The position numbers were made by a program, and so were the translations under genes. DNA of 64,000 nt from Kryptolebias marmoratus (Eukaryota > Chordata > Actinopteri > Cyprinodontiformes > Rivulidae): positions 16,884,705-16,948,704 of the forward strand of contig NC_051430.1 of NCBI RefSeq assembly GCF_001649575.2, written 5' to 3'. This document shows positions 36,701 to 50,800 of the stretch, one piece after another (within the stretch, counting starts at the first letter, position 1; each line of letters begins with the position of its first letter). The notes below the pieces were generated by a model. The model saw only the letters and a program-made list of their open reading frames with translations, was not told the origin of the DNA and did not search any database.

Positions 36701-39700
36701 GATACTCTGGGCCTTTGGCTGCCACTGCAAGCCAAAACAGAATGCAAAAAAAAAAAAGAAAAAGTTCTGCTTGACTACACAGAGCTGCATTAATTCAGGA
36801 CGGTCTGAGTGGACCAAATTAGTAACAGTGTGTTCTCATTACTCATAAAGGTTGATGGCAGGGAAATTGCAGGAAATTAGGAAATCATGAAATGGCAATA
36901 TAAGCTGAACATTGCGAGGACTTTATCAGCTGCAGTAAACCCTCATTTTCCTCATTTGTCCCTCTCTGTTCTGTTAAAATGATGCTCTCAGCTCACTATC
37001 ATCTAAACTGAGTGTGGACATTTAGAACAGGGAAGGATTATTTATTTGGCCAAATATAATATTGGCACAAAGTTCATGCCTGCAACTTCTTGCAATCATT
37101 TGCAATTTTGAAATTGCACACATTGATATTACGATGACTAAACATTCAATAAACTAAACGGCTGTAGTTCATGATGATGAAAAAAGGTGTCATCATATTT
37201 TTATTATTTTATCTGGCAGGCAGGTCCTATATTAACCCAAAATTTGATATCTGTTTTAATTAAAAATATGACTAAGCATGGACAAAACAAGAGAGATGAT
37301 TAGTTGTAGCAGTTTATTTATTTATTTTTGTAGCATTAGTGTTATCTTGACTTTTGTTTAACTGCCACTAAAAAATGGTAGTGTGAAATTCTTTAAATCA
37401 CCAAATCCATTTATGTACTTTAATTGTGTTGTTAAAAAAAAACATTCAACCTTCCATGACTTATTCAGAGTCTGGCCATCAAAAGAACACTTTTATTTAG
37501 ACAAATATCATTTTGAACTTAGATAGTTTTAAACTGAATTAGCTAAAAAGTCCTCAAGTTTGATTGTGAAGAACCTTTAAACCAAGTGAAAAGAGTAGGG
37601 ACATGTTGTGTACTTATTTTAACTCAAAGTAAGATTTAAACTTAGAGATTTAGACAATTTTCTAACTTCAAAGTGTCTAAATTGGTGGTGAGTATTGAGC
37701 AATTGCTTGTGCACTGTCAGTGCCAAGGGTTGAAAGGAAGCACTCGTCACATACATGTGCTCAAGAGAGGGTGATTGTGATGGTGGTCCTTCCATACTAT
37801 CGCCCTCACAGGAGCTCAGTGCTTCTTTGAGAGGCTAGAGTTTCCATGGTAGATGTTGCACTGAAGCAAGGAAGAGTTTCTGCTCCCAGTAACCCAATCA
37901 GGTTTGTGTCAAAGGAAAAGCACCCATCAGGTGCCTGCATGCATTTTGAAAACAATTAAACATTTACAATCATTATTTGTACTACAACATAAGCATTTGT
38001 CCTGTGAAAGCTGTTGAGTTTGGAGTCAGTGTCTGTTAGTGATGTAAAAAAAACACATTCTGTTTACAAGAATGCATTTCAATGTCAAATATGAAGCCCT
38101 CCAAGGCAGACATAGGAGCAGAAATGGCCTCTTAACAGCAGATGTCTCGCTGTTTCCCGTCACTTCCATCTGTTTTTTATTTTATTTTTTTACCTGCATG
38201 TCATTTAAGCCTTCTGTTAAGTGCACCTGAGCGATGTTAAGGAGCTTGTGGTTTTGACTCTCTTGTTCGAGTTAGATCAAAATTCCCGTCACACACCTGC
38301 TGCCGAGCCTCCGTCTCTAAGCTTAAAATGACACTTAAGGCTTTCCTCTGAATGTCATCGTGCCTCCAAGCTGAGGGCTCTTCACATTCTGCACATCCGA
38401 GCACCGGCGGATCCCCCAGCCTGCCTGATGAGTGTTTTGCTTCTCTGATACTCGAGCCTCTCCTCAATGCATCCTAAGATGTCTTTTCAAGGGCTTCTAG
38501 AGTGCCACTGTGAATAACTTCTCGGTAGGCTAATCCCACTTCAGAAAGCACGTCCTTGGAATATGCCATTCTTAATCCTGCATTCACAACTTCATGCATC
38601 CTCGTTTCTCCTGAAACATGCAGCATATTCCACTGTGGGAAAAAAAGAACTGCATTTGAAATGAAAAGTGTTGTAAAATAGATCGATACAATAATTACCG
38701 ATACCAAGCCTAGATGCAAATAATGTAAGATCCCATGTATCACTGTGAAAACACACTTCAGTATGTCAGGTTGCGTGACTCCATCAGACCCCAGATGTGA
38801 ATCCTGTCTTATGAGGTGATAGTCACATCAGTGACATGGCTGTGTCAAGGAAAGACTGACAGCACAGGTTTGACAGTGGAGACAAGCACTTCCTTGTTCT
38901 GCTCTCTCTATCTGACTCAACCAGTCGAGACAGGGCATGTCTGGGTCTTATGTAGTGGGGACTAGACACATTTCACTGCACCAGGACCTGTCAAACAAAG
39001 CATCTGAAGCTGATCGCCCAACATACAACATGCACATGTGTGGACAAATCAGTGCTTTTTACAGTAGGCTAGCTTTCATAGAATGGAAATTATATATTCA
39101 ACACAGATAATTTGTTTACATTATGTGATTTTTATTGACTACACAAATCACTGGGTACCAACATTAGCAGTATGTCTCTAATCTTATTGAAAAATGGGAT
39201 GATTACCTCCAAGAAAGATTAGCTGTGTGAGGTCAGGGGTTAATTACGTGATAGACATAAATAACTGAGTGTCCACTTCGCTTCCATCAATAACTGACAA
39301 GTACGGTGTCTTTGCATGCTCTTTGCATGGAAGGGTCAGGACAATCAAGGGTCTTAACAAACATTTGTTGCATCTGCTTTTTCTGGAACGTTTATTCAGA
39401 TGAGATCAGTGTGAATCGTGCATGTGAGCCAAATGAAGTCCAGATGTAGAAACACCATGAGATGAAAACAAAGTGCTGAATTCAAAGTCTAACTCAGAAT
39501 CACGCGGCTTAGTATTTAGGTAAAGCAAAAAACAAAACAAAACAAAATAGAGCTTTGGTCATTTTTCCCCCAGCATCTGAGTGCAATTTAATGAAGGAAA
39601 TGGTTAAGATGTAGGAGCTATACTGGAGGGACTCTACCTTTCATTTAGCTAATTAAGTTAAGGGGCTTTACAAGTGTGAGAGGATTACAAGCTATTAGCT

Positions 39701-40349
39701 GGTATTTATTTCACTTGTGTGATTTATGTAATTATTTTGGGCTGTTTGGACTTCATAATGCATCTACAGTATCTGTATGTATTCCAGACAAAATAGTGTT
39801 GCTGTTGTTTTTTAATAAAACCCAGCTTTATGAACTACATTTTCTTTAACTTCTACTTCAGATCACACATTGTTTGCACCGTGGATGGAGACCGTCCACG
39901 TTGCACTTTAGGCTAACCCTTTAGCAACCCCCATTTTGTAAGATTAGACACAACACCTTTAGTGATGAAATGAAGTGGAACACAGAGTGGTTGGTCTTGG
40001 TGTTTATGGGGCTGTAGCAGGTGCAGGGACAGTAAGAGGTCGGAGCTGCAGGTGACAGCTCGCAGGCTCCGGGGACACACCACAGCCAATTTAACACTCG
40101 GAGCAAAAGATAGTTCCTGACATAGACACTCATTATTGTTCAATTGAGACATCTAAGGAGGAAGAGAGGACAGCGGTGGATTGATTAGAACGCTCATACT
40201 GTTTTTGATTGAAATCCTTATCTAAAAGAGGTTTTGTGCTGTGTCAGGGTTTAATACTGGAAATGATGATGTTTAGGATAGCTAACGCCCTCTGCTGAGA
40301 GGTGAAAAGATGGACAATTACAGTACAACTGATAATTGAAAGGACTCAA

Positions 40350-40445
40350 ACCAGTTCAAGATGGCTGCCACAACTAATAAACCTCAGAAAACACAAACAT
40401 GGCTAAAACGCTCATTTTTTTACAAAAACTGAGATAAAGATATCG
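40350..40445 (+). repeat. Dispersed repeat family A, 5' fragment
   Basis: Contains CAAGATGGCTGCCACAACTA and AATAAACCTCAG, then AAACACAAACATGGCTA. These match the 5' portion of the copies at 57.3 and 59.4 kb (minus strand). The fragment loses similarity after about 95 bp. Confidence 0.55.
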
Positions 40446-41900
40446 TACCTTTTCACCAGGTCTAACATTAGAGTTTAAATTCAGACCTGCAGCTGATATT
40501 GATGTGCTGATTTGGAATTTGTCCACCATTGGGTTGTATGTGCATTGAATCAGCAGGCTAAGTACAGTCTAGTGGAAAGCCACTAAACACCATCTCAATT
40601 ATACGAGTGCAGTTCTGGCAGCCAGTGCGATGAACTGCATTTAATTGTCTTGTATTTTATGGTCTCTGTCCATAGTGGAAAATCTTTATTGGAACCAGAT
40701 TTTTAAACTGTTCAAAGTGTTGCCATTAAATGAGTGGCATTAGTTTGGAAATGTTTGCTTACTGTATTTGAAGCCGTATGAAACATTTAAATTCTGAGTG
40801 TGTTTTTAATTTTGAACAAAGGGAAGGCTTTTGGATTTATACTAATGGCAGTGTTAAAGCGAGTTTTATTTACCCACCCACTGGATTAGATAATTGTTTG
40901 TTTTTTTTTCTGCACATTTCGTCAATATTTTTTTTTTATTATTCTGTTTATTTTTCTCCTCTGTCTTCGTTTTCCATGCTCGTTGTCTCTTCCTATTTTT
41001 TTTTTTTTTTCTTTTACCAGACTGATTAACTGCATCCTCCAAAGTAATCCCTTTTCTTTCAACTGATTTACTGGCAAGTCTCACCTTCTTCACACTGAAC
41101 TCCCAGGGGCTGATGGGCTCTGATGAAAGTGCAGAGAGATGGGCTCGTTGAGTTTTTCCCGTCTCTCTTTGGGTTGTTATGCTCCAGGCTGTTTGAGTGG
41201 CCTGGCCATTCGGGGTTTTATCCATATTTGATGCCGGTCCCAGCAAAGCAGGACATAAACTGAAAGGTGAACAGCAGCATCACATATTCATGTGCCATTA
41301 ATGCTGTAGTGAGTCAACAGAGACTTGTGCTTTTTGCAGAGCAGCCTTTACAGAGAGTGTGTTGTTAACTTTCAACAAATTATACTCTGCTAAGGCTATG
41401 CCCAGCAACATTTGTATATATTCAGGTTTTAGCACTGCAGAAATAAACTGCAGATACGTTCAGTTAAATCTGTTATATATAAGTGATTATAAATCCCATA
41501 TCCACTTTAGTTTTTTTAAGATTGTAATATACAAAGAACAATTACTCTTTATATAAGTGTGGATGCACAACAGTTTTATAAGGGCATATTTATATTCTTG
41601 TCTAAACTGCTCATAATTCACTGTGCTTGAAAACAGATGGTTAAATAAATGAGGAGCTGAACTGATTATTCAATTCTTTACCACTATTTGTGTGTGTATG
41701 TTTTGTTTGCAGCATTAGCAAAATATGTGAGCATTAAATGATCTGCTTTTTTTAACTTTGCCATTAACTATTGTGCCTGTCTGTTAATTGTGTCTGTCTC
41801 CTGTCTGTCAGCAAAATACTGCATGAACCACTTTTTGAATTTTAATTAAATTTGCTCAAAGTAACCACTGGATATGCATCTGCAACTGAATATTTTTTTG

Positions 41901-42190
41901 GAATCAACCACATTCAAGGTAGAAACTTAGCAAATACAAAAACATCTATAACTCAGCCAGTTTCACAGATATTAAGCTAAGGTTTGATGTGGTAGCAGCT
42001 CAGAGTGATTAGCAACCATCCACTAAAAGCTAATGCATCTCACAATGTCACATAAGATTGTGCATAAAATCATTTACAAGGTTTGACCAAAATGGCTCTA
42101 ACTCTGTCCCTTCTCACCACAAGATGATTTTAGTTTAAAGGTGGCAGACAATATACATTCCTTCAAAGAATGCTAAGCCTGTTATTTCCT
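41901..42190 (+). repeat. Dispersed repeat family A, long copy
   Basis: Ordered blocks shared with 57271-57577: a CTATAACTCAGCCAGTTT-type block, an AGATATTAAGCTAA-type block, TGTGGTAGCAGCTCAGAG, ATCTCACAAT, AAGATTGTGCATAAAATCAT, AAGGTTTGACCAAA and, about 90 bp later, TTCAAAGAATGCTAAGCCT. The spacing is preserved over about 290 bp. No ORF is apparent, so it is probably a non-autonomous element. The superfamily is unknown to me. Confidence 0.7.
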
Positions 42191-44039
42191 TTTAGTGTTC
42201 TCCTAAAAGCTTGAAATGATCAAAAGACACCAATAAATGTGTACCAGTTTGCTTCCACGATGATTTAAATGGAACCATCTATGGAGTATGAAAACATAAT
42301 AGCCTTAAATGTGATAACTGCAAGTTTCTCAGACAAGTTTTCATTATTCACACCATGAGCTCCATAACCCCCAGTGGACAATAAACAAGTTGTTACCATG
42401 ATGTAATGTGAAGGAGGAGGAGGGGACTGTGCACAAACTGGGACGTGATGCTTCAAAGACTTTGCATTAAATGAATCTCAAACAGTTTTCTGGAAACAAT
42501 AAACCAATATGCCTCAACAGTCGGTCACACACTGTTGGGGCGAAACCAAGACAATACTCCTTACAGTAAATCCAAATGCAGTTCATTGGCAGAATAAACG
42601 TTTCATTGTTCTTTGTTCTGATTTATACGTTAACATTACAATAAAGGATGAGTAGCCGCTACAGCTTTTATTTTAGTCTGTTTTTCTTTGACAAGTCTGA
42701 TATTTTATTGTGCTCTTTAAGGTAGAAGACGGCATGCTGGCTACTAAAATTATTTACTTTCTGCGTTCTAATCATTTGTATTTTGCTGCACAGCATATTT
42801 GGTTTAACCTTTACATCATCTTTTCAGAAAGCTTTTTGTTGTACAGTTTTTTCAAAAGGTCAGTTTTAGCTGAGTGTGGTTGTCTCACAGGACTCCCACA
42901 GATTTTGGGGTGAATCACCAAACAATTCTCTCTCTATATATCTCTCTCTTCCCTCTCTTTTGCACATTTTCCTCTAATTTATTTCACCTTAGCTAGCAAT
43001 TTACTTTTTAGTGTCCAATTGTTCTGCAAATTGAAGATGCTCCTGCCTTGAGTCACGGCAGCTCAGTGACCATTATGTTCAAAGACCTTGACTGAGGGAC
43101 ATTTTATGGTGAAAGAAAGGATGGGTTTTTGAGATATTGCAAAAGTTCCCAGGTGATATAAGATTTCAGATGGATAAGTTCATTTTTCACTTTTTTAAAG
43201 CTTTCCAAACCTCCAATTGAGTTACATATTCATGACACTAAAGCGTACCCTTGAGTCCCACACGACTCAAAGATTAAGTTGTTTCAAAGCCAAAAAAGCA
43301 AATTTGGAAATTTGCAGAATGTTCCTCATATTTGCTGTAAAGTTCACATCTTTACGATCTCTTTTGTTTCCAATTCATTCTGTGATATTATCTTGTCAGC
43401 ATCCTCATAACAACAGATCACAAATATGTGTAATATTTGAAGTTCTGTTACCTGGGTTCTGTAATGTGTGAATCAAACCGCTTTACGAAACAACGCCGCT
43501 CTGTTTCTCTGACACTTGAACAAAAAGATGGAGAACATTTTCAGATTTTGCTAAATAGATTAGCGAAACGCAGCACTTTATTTTATTTTATTTTTTAATT
43601 GAAAGGCTTTTTCCAAACACAGTTCAGCAGCAGAAAATCAGTTCTGAGACCGGACCGACTGAAGGAATCATTTTTTTAATCATTACATTTCATTTCTTTT
43701 TTGTATTTACTTAACAACCAAGTATTGTGTTGTGCAGCTGTTTTCCAGAACTTCACGATCAATAGAAAGTTAGGATAGTGTCAGCATGATACTTCATGAA
43801 TTGCTCTTAATTGTGACTTTGCTCTTGCATCAATATTATGTCAGTTATGAGTTTCTTGATGATTGATTTTCAAGAAACCAATGTCCTTATAGGTACCTTT
43901 ATGGGCCACAAAGCCAAGAAACACAGACAATTTAATATATATTTCATTATAATGTATTTATTAGTGATGAAGACTTCCCAGCTACCTGTAAACCTACATC
44001 AAATGATTAAATGCTCCTTTTTTTGCTCTGTTTTTCCAG

Positions 44040-44153
44040 ATATTAACGAATGTGAAAGGGACCCTTGTAAGAACAGAGGCATTTGCACTGATCTGGTTGC
44101 CAACTATTCATGTGACTGTCCAGGAGAGTACATGGGGAGGAACTGTCAGTACA
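44040..44153 (+). CDS. edil3: edil3 exon: EGF-like repeat 3 (calcium-binding type)
   Basis: A 114-nt exon (38 codons, phase 1 at both ends) after the acceptor TTTTTCCAG and before the donor GTAAGTAA. It encodes N-I-N-E-C through R-N-C-Q-Y, one EGF module with six cysteines. The leading N-I-N-E pattern and the stretch [12 protein letters not shown] fit the calcium-binding EGF signature, including the Asp/Asn beta-hydroxylation consensus C-x-[DN]-x4-[FY]-x-C-x-C. It corresponds to the third EGF repeat of EDIL3, directly before the discoidin domains. The usual Gly-Gly after the second cysteine is Arg-Gly here (K-N-R-G-I-C). The annotated-looking 107-codon ORF starting at 43838 is this exon plus upstream intron; its N-terminal half is not coding. 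Confidence 0.97.
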
Positions 44154-44848
44154 GTAAGTAAAATTTGTCTTTGTTTTTTGCTCTTTTAGTATATCTCATT
44201 GCTGCTACATGTTGGTAGTATCATCTAAGCGAATTCTACTGCTTTGCAATTTACCAGTTATTCCCAATATTACATCTGTCTTTAACAACATATGACTGTG
44301 AACAAAAACCACGCAGGTGCTTATTATTTCACAAGGTTTGTTTACTTTTTGTCTTTCTTCTATATTTGCTTTGGAGAAGCAGTGAGTCTTAGGAGAGATT
44401 TTCTTTCTATTCCATCTCAGTGTGTTAATCTTTACTGCATTATGATGCTACATAAGTTTGTTTTTGTTTTTTGTTTTTTTGTCCTTGCTACAATCTCTTT
44501 CTGTGTGAAGGTTAAGTGTGTGTAAACTAGTCATGACTGCAGGACTAACAGCTCTCTCACCGATATCATTACAGCTGCAAAAACATGCATGTGGAGTGTG
44601 TGTGCAGTTTGATCTCCTCACTCACGTGACAGGATGGATTTTTAATAGTCCCTCTGTGCATTTTATTTTACTACATAGAAAGTCCTCACATTCCTCACAA
44701 TGCTCAGGTTACCTGAACTGAAGTCATTATAGAGATATGTTTTCTAATGGAAGATATTTTATACAGTCTAAAATGTATTTCTAAACAAAACTGTCGGGAC
44801 AAAAAAATGGTATCATTCTGCATATTAAAGTAAACATAATTAAACCTT

Positions 44849-44876
44849 GTTTTTTGTTTTGTTTTGTTTTGTTTTC
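44849..44876. repeat. (TTTTG)n microsatellite
   Basis: About five TTTTG pentamers, 700 bp downstream of the EGF3 exon donor. Confidence 0.85.
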
Positions 44877-47800
44877 CAAAAATGCCTAAGAGGTCTAAAG
44901 GCCTTCATGGTTTTATAATGTTATTACGGGGCTAGTCCCTGCAGTTGAAGAATATATTATGATTAGTATATCAGCAGACATGGAGCCCTGAGCCGCTGTC
45001 CCTGCATGGACACTCACAAATTAAATTATCGGATTTTCGAACTCGTGTGCGCCACAGCTGCATCAGGAGGAATGTGGTGAGCAATTTTTAACATGCCAAC
45101 GCTAAAAAAACAAGAAGAATTTATGGTAATGTTCAAGGATAATGGGTGCTTTTACAAATTGAATGCCAGAAACTTGACAGAGGGAAATAAAAAATTCAAA
45201 CTCTGATAAATACGAGTTGGATTAGTGATTGGAAATATTGGAAGTGAAGTTCCACTTGTAAATTCAGTATGTGCACAGAGCATTATTCAGCAACTATTTA
45301 AGCGCTTTTACTGTCAGGTTTGTGGTGCAGGATGATTATTAGGATGACTTGTTTTTGGCTGTGTCTTTAAACACATTAGATTTGACGTGAAACAATGACC
45401 GCAAGGTGAAAGTGCTGACTCTCAGCGGTAATTGGGTGGTGTTTACACCTTCAGAAGATGAAGAGTCTAGAAAGTGTGCCCCATTTATACATATCCCAGA
45501 GGGGTACTGTAAGCAGGGCCACAAGTCCTTCACTGTTTAGCTAATATAAATGTAAACACTTCTAAACAACCCTGAAGCTAGGAGTCAGTGCTATAAACGG
45601 CTTGCTGATGTCTGTTGGATTGTTTTATTTAAAATTTGGTGCACTGAAGCAATACTCAGATTGATCAATATGTTTTCTGTGTAACAAATTCAACACTATT
45701 TTAATTTCTTAACTGGTTAACAAAGTGAGCACCACCATGTACTAAATGAAGAAAAAAATCATCTATTAAAGTTAAATCAGTATTCCAATTACTTGATAAA
45801 TTTGACTGCTTTTTAAAATCTGTAATTGTCACATGTCATTTATCTCCAAATTTCAGAAAAACGGCACCACCACATGTATAGGCCCCTTTACACTGGATGA
45901 TGACCCTGCTACACCCTTCACAACCTATTAAAACATGGCTAGATAGCATCAAATTAGGAAAACCTCCTTCTGGAGGAAGGCAATCATGATGCAGCTACTC
46001 TGTTAGTATTTGCCAAATGTTTTTCCTACTATTTATTGTCTCAGAGATGCTCTCCTGTGCCCTCACAATGCTGTATGTGCCTGACCTGCCACGACTCTTT
46101 TAGACCCCATTAGGATGCAACTTCGCACCAGAAGACCACGCCACCATAGCACAATGCTACCGCCTCGATGGTCTGTGCTCGGTTGTTTCCATGACTTTGT
46201 CACAATCACAATTGTAGGCTTGTGGCCAGTGTGGCCAATCCTCCGTCAGATACACAATGGTTAAGCCAAGTAGTCGTGGGCCGCCCATGCTCCATCCAGG
46301 ACCCTGATATGCCACTAGCTAAACGATACACCACCACAACCTTATTATGGAAATGTTGTGCATGCTCAAAATCCTTGTGAACCTATCATGTTTTAACACG
46401 TCTTCTTTCCTAATACACACCTAAAGACTTTGCCAAGAACACTCAAGTTTTGGTTTATTTTTTATGTTGAAGGTGGTCGTAATACAGTATGGAGGGAGAC
46501 TCACTGAGAAGAACTATAGACACTATGGACTTTTTTTTTTATCTAAAGAGGGATTTTCTGAATTTTTATTTTCTCAACACTCATCAAGAGCAAAAACTGA
46601 GTTACTTCCCTTATGTTGTCATTTGGTGGGAAACTTTCTTTGTCTCTCCAGGAGGTGATTAATGGGAGATTATGATCACTGACAGGATGGAAGCAGAATC
46701 TCCTTGAGGCATCAGTCTTCGGGTCAAACTTATACCAAACTGGTCTTATTCTGGTCTAATAATCAAATTCTCTTCTTTTGTTCACAGTACTTTGTATTAG
46801 AAGTCAGTGCAGTGGGAGGTCTTTAAATTTACTTATCAGATTGGCATAATAACTAGAACTGTGTATAGGGCCTCACTATGAATAGTTTCTATATCAAAAT
46901 CAAACTATGTAGCTGTTTATGCTGGAAGTTTTTGTCTTTATTAACAATGAGATGAGGCTCATATGGAGGAGAAAAAACAGTCCAAGCATACCATATACTC
47001 ATAAAAGTCGACACGGAAAACAAGTTGTTTGGCCAAGGCAGCTGTTTTTGTTTGTGTCTTCTTAAAAGTTTACTCTTACTCTTTTTATGACATTTGCTAT
47101 GCACTTGTTACTGCAATGACATTATGCAGATTTGTTTATTCACTCAAAATAAATTTAAACCTTAAAGAAGAAGAAACTTCTTTCCCACACTGTCGAGTTC
47201 CAGACAGGTAAGTACTAAGACAGAGAGAAATGTTCTTCAACTTGAATTTGGGATTGATTTTTTTTTTCTCAAGAAAAAATGATTTCAAAACTCTTGCTGA
47301 TTGTCTTTTTTTCTCCCTGCAGGAAAATTCACATGACTATTATCACCATTTCTGAATACAGACAAAAAGCCTAAGAAATGAAAGAAAAGATAAAAATGTT
47401 GATCGAGTCATGATAGCTCAGTAAAATAGATAAATGTGAGCAAGGACTTATCTAATAGCCCCTCATTCAAACTTTTGTAAGATGCATACATTTAGCTGAC
47501 AGGTAAAACAAAACAAACAAAAACAAATTTATTACAAGCAAAGGTTCGCCTTATATTCGGACAGTGGAGGTGGAATTCTGGGTAATGTGTCTCTACTGTA
47601 CAGCTGTTTAAATAAATAGGATACAGCGGAAGAATGTGTCCAGACATAGTTCATTAGATTACTCATAATAAACCGTTTGGCGTTTCAGAATAACTATCTG
47701 AAGGTTGCTCATGATGTTTAGTGTCTCAGTCTTAAAAGTAAAAACCTGGTTAAAGTAAAGTTCAGACTTTTCTCTCTTTTAACATACTGCAGAGGAGAGA

Positions 47801-50800
47801 ACAAGTAATAAGTTATCCTCCAGGCAAAAACATATAAGTTTTTACTGAACTTAACATGATTTGACAACTGGAGCATGGCTGTTGGTTTTCCAAAGGTCGA
47901 GACACTTGTTTTGTTTTTTTTAACCAGTAGTAACACGTTACCATTGACAGCCTGCGGTGGCAATTTAACAGCTCTAACAGCGTAGCTTTCACTGTTTCTG
48001 GCCACTGTCACAGCCTTGGTGATAGTTTTGGGCTTGGCTTCATTGTAATATTGTCAGCTGCACGTTCTGGACTCTGGTAGAAACTATTTTATTGAGCTGA
48101 CAATTATATAGCGAGAGCGTGTGTCTGCTGCACCAAGAAGAATATGATTATACATTTATAATAGTTTGCTTTTATGGGAGAATATATATAAAATATATTT
48201 CCTTGAGTTTTATATCTTTGGTGTGCCTTTAGAAATGCAGAAAACCTTGCAGTGAACTCTAATGCAACATTGTGTAAGTCACAAAGCAGTCAGTTGCATA
48301 ATTTCTATCCCATTCAGATAAATCAAGGTCAGTCAGATACCGTCCTGTTTACTTTTTAATGTAATGGAAATTTATTACAGTGATCTGTGAGATATCTTCT
48401 CAGAGGGAGGAAAGCTGAAGTGTCAAACATTCAAGTAAAACCTGAGTTGTAGTGTTTTGAGTCAGAGGTATGTAGAGAGACAGGACCAGGTGTCAGTGTT
48501 TCCAACAAAGTCATTTCGCTTTATGGTTTACTAGTTGTTTTGTTTGTTGGTGTTTCAATAACACCTATTTCTCTAGATGTAAAGGTGAAAGCCTAATTAT
48601 GTCCAGCCTGACTGTTGCACATCCCACAAAAACACAAACATGTACAAATGCTTGTGTATGCATTTATTCCAAAAAAATCTCATTTTTCAAAAGCGAAAAA
48701 TAAATTTGTTTTGAAGTTGTTTTTTTCCTCAACTAGGTTGTATATTTAGTTGCTAGTCCCCAAAATCTAGTGTGCATAGAAACAGTGAGTGGATGCCTGT
48801 AAGATGAGCAGTCGTCATCTCCTCCAACTTGTTCTTGAAGCCCACATTGTGTGTGTGGGCAGGTCCTGCCACTACTAGCTTATGTAGATGAAGACACTCG
48901 CAATTTTCTTGCTCTACCTCACTGTAATAGGTGTGGAAAAATTGGGTGAAAGAGATGTTTTAGTAATTCCCTTTCTTATACTAATTACAGTGTTTTCAGT
49001 GCTGACTTCAATGAGCTAATTGTAAGTGAGAAGTGACAAAAAGAGCCGTGTCTATTTCCTGCCAAAATATATTCTTGTGAAATATCAGAGAAACTTTAAA
49101 TAGTTAGATTACAGTTTTGCTTTAGTTGGTTTGGCTTCTCAACAGAAAAATGATATGAGTGTTACTGCTGTAAACAACAAGAGTTGTTAAATGACATTTA
49201 TTGCTTAAATGACCATGGTTAAAGACTAATAGATATTTTTTCATAATTAAATGGTTTATTATTTTTGTTGAAGGGGATAGTAATACAACCTACAGACCAG
49301 GTTACATTGAATAAAACTACATGGTGACATAAAAAGGGCGTTACATGGGACAGTCACTAAACAACCCCCCATCATTACACACAGTATTTTTGTTGATTAT
49401 TTCAGCTATGCTCTCATGTGCAATCATTTCAAAATTCATATGGCTAGAGTTACATACTAAACAAACTATATAGAAGTATAAAAATCAAATTAATTGATTG
49501 GGGTTCAGCATCACATCTAATGACACCTCGTGCAAAAATAAGCAACATAAAATGTGTTATTTCACACCTTTTGAGCCTTTATTGCTGTAATATCTTTTTG
49601 CAATGCGAGCAAACGATTACAAGTTCTGGAGAAAGACTAGACTAAATATAATAATGGAGTTATTTATAAATCTGCTTAAAGTATTCAGTGGTCATTGTTT
49701 ACATTGGTTATTGGTTATTGGTTAATGCCTTTTTAATGGAGCATGCAGGCTTTTATTTTCACTGTATAAATGAGAAGTAAATGATGTATAATGAAGCCAG
49801 ATTAATTAATATGCTCATCAATTTGAACCTGTCTGAGTTAAATAAACTCAAGAATATTTTAAAAGTTTAAGAGCTTTGACATAAATGTTTAGTAATAAAC
49901 CTCCTGTTTGGGCACAATAAACAATTTTGTGTTGTGTTCCTCTCTTGTCCCAGTTGAAGTAAAGGGTGTAATAATGATTTCTTAATTCTTCACATGCTTC
50001 TGAATGATCGTTCAGCTTGATTGGTAAATTTTGTGTGAAAAAAGCATCAGATGATGCGTGAAGCCTCCTTTCAGTGTAGACACACCTGAAGGGGAAAGCC
50101 TGTGTTAACAAAGATCAGAAGCACTGTTGTATTATTATCTCTGAGTGAACTTTTAGGTTTGATGAGTCGGCTAAATCACACAAGCCCAGCTTTGTTGTAC
50201 TTGCTCTGTAGTGTACTTCTTCTTTGCTTATTATTTTGACAAGTGTAGAAAATGGTTGTTAAAATGTTCCTGGTATAGATTAGAAAGAGAAATAAAGGCC
50301 TTTGGGGTTTTCAACTAGAACATTAGTGCTTCATTCAGTCTTAGAAAATCATGTATTAGTCATCACAGAACTGGTTTGAAGAGATTTGTGCATGTGTTAC
50401 TGTTTGTTTCTCTGTATAATTCTGGCATAATGCTTTGAATTTAAATGTTAATTGCCATCTCTCTCTCAAATTTAAATACTTAACAGCACATAAAACTGTG
50501 CATACATCTGCATTGCACGCAGCCTCATTTGTCACCTGTGAAACCTCCGTTATACGGCTGACATCTGTTTCATCCGTTTATTATTCCTTCCTTTATCCTC
50601 TCTTTTTGCTCGCGTGCTCATTAGTATTGGTGTGTTGGCATTAATTTCACTGGAGTAGTAATTTGTTTAGAGTGTAGGCAGGGCTTGTGGGAGATGGATT
50701 CAGCTGTCACTGCACGCTGGTGTTGGTGTTAGTGATGTGTGCTGTCGCGGGGCTGATATATGCTCAGAGGCCAGCAGGGCAAGGCCCGAGGGCTGGCTGC

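Larger units (their letters stand above)
26495..44039 (+). other. edil3: edil3 intron, 17.5 kb, phase 1
   Basis: Runs from the donor GTAAGTGG to the acceptor TGCTCTGTTTTTCCAG. Most of it is AT-rich unique-looking sequence with no supported gene. It holds a (CAAAA)n tract (about 27280-27300), a ten-C run (32099-32108), dispersed repeat copies at 30560, 40350 and 41901, and several stretches with the texture of conserved noncoding elements (near 28.0-28.3, 30.95-31.1 and 39.6-39.8 kb). A minus-strand open region at 38237-38743 and minus ORFs at 39913-40152 and 40866-41246 are unrecognised. The last ends in a lysine-rich low-complexity tail. Confidence 0.85.

Noticed and set aside
40866..41246. 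Minus-strand ORF of 126 codons with a basic tail
   Set aside because: The Lys/Asn-rich C-terminal half comes from poly-T tracts. The first half is unrecognised and has no exon borders.
43838..44039. N-terminal extension of the EGF3 ORF
   Set aside because: Separated from the EGF3 coding part by a clear acceptor at 44039; the extension has no similarity to edil3.
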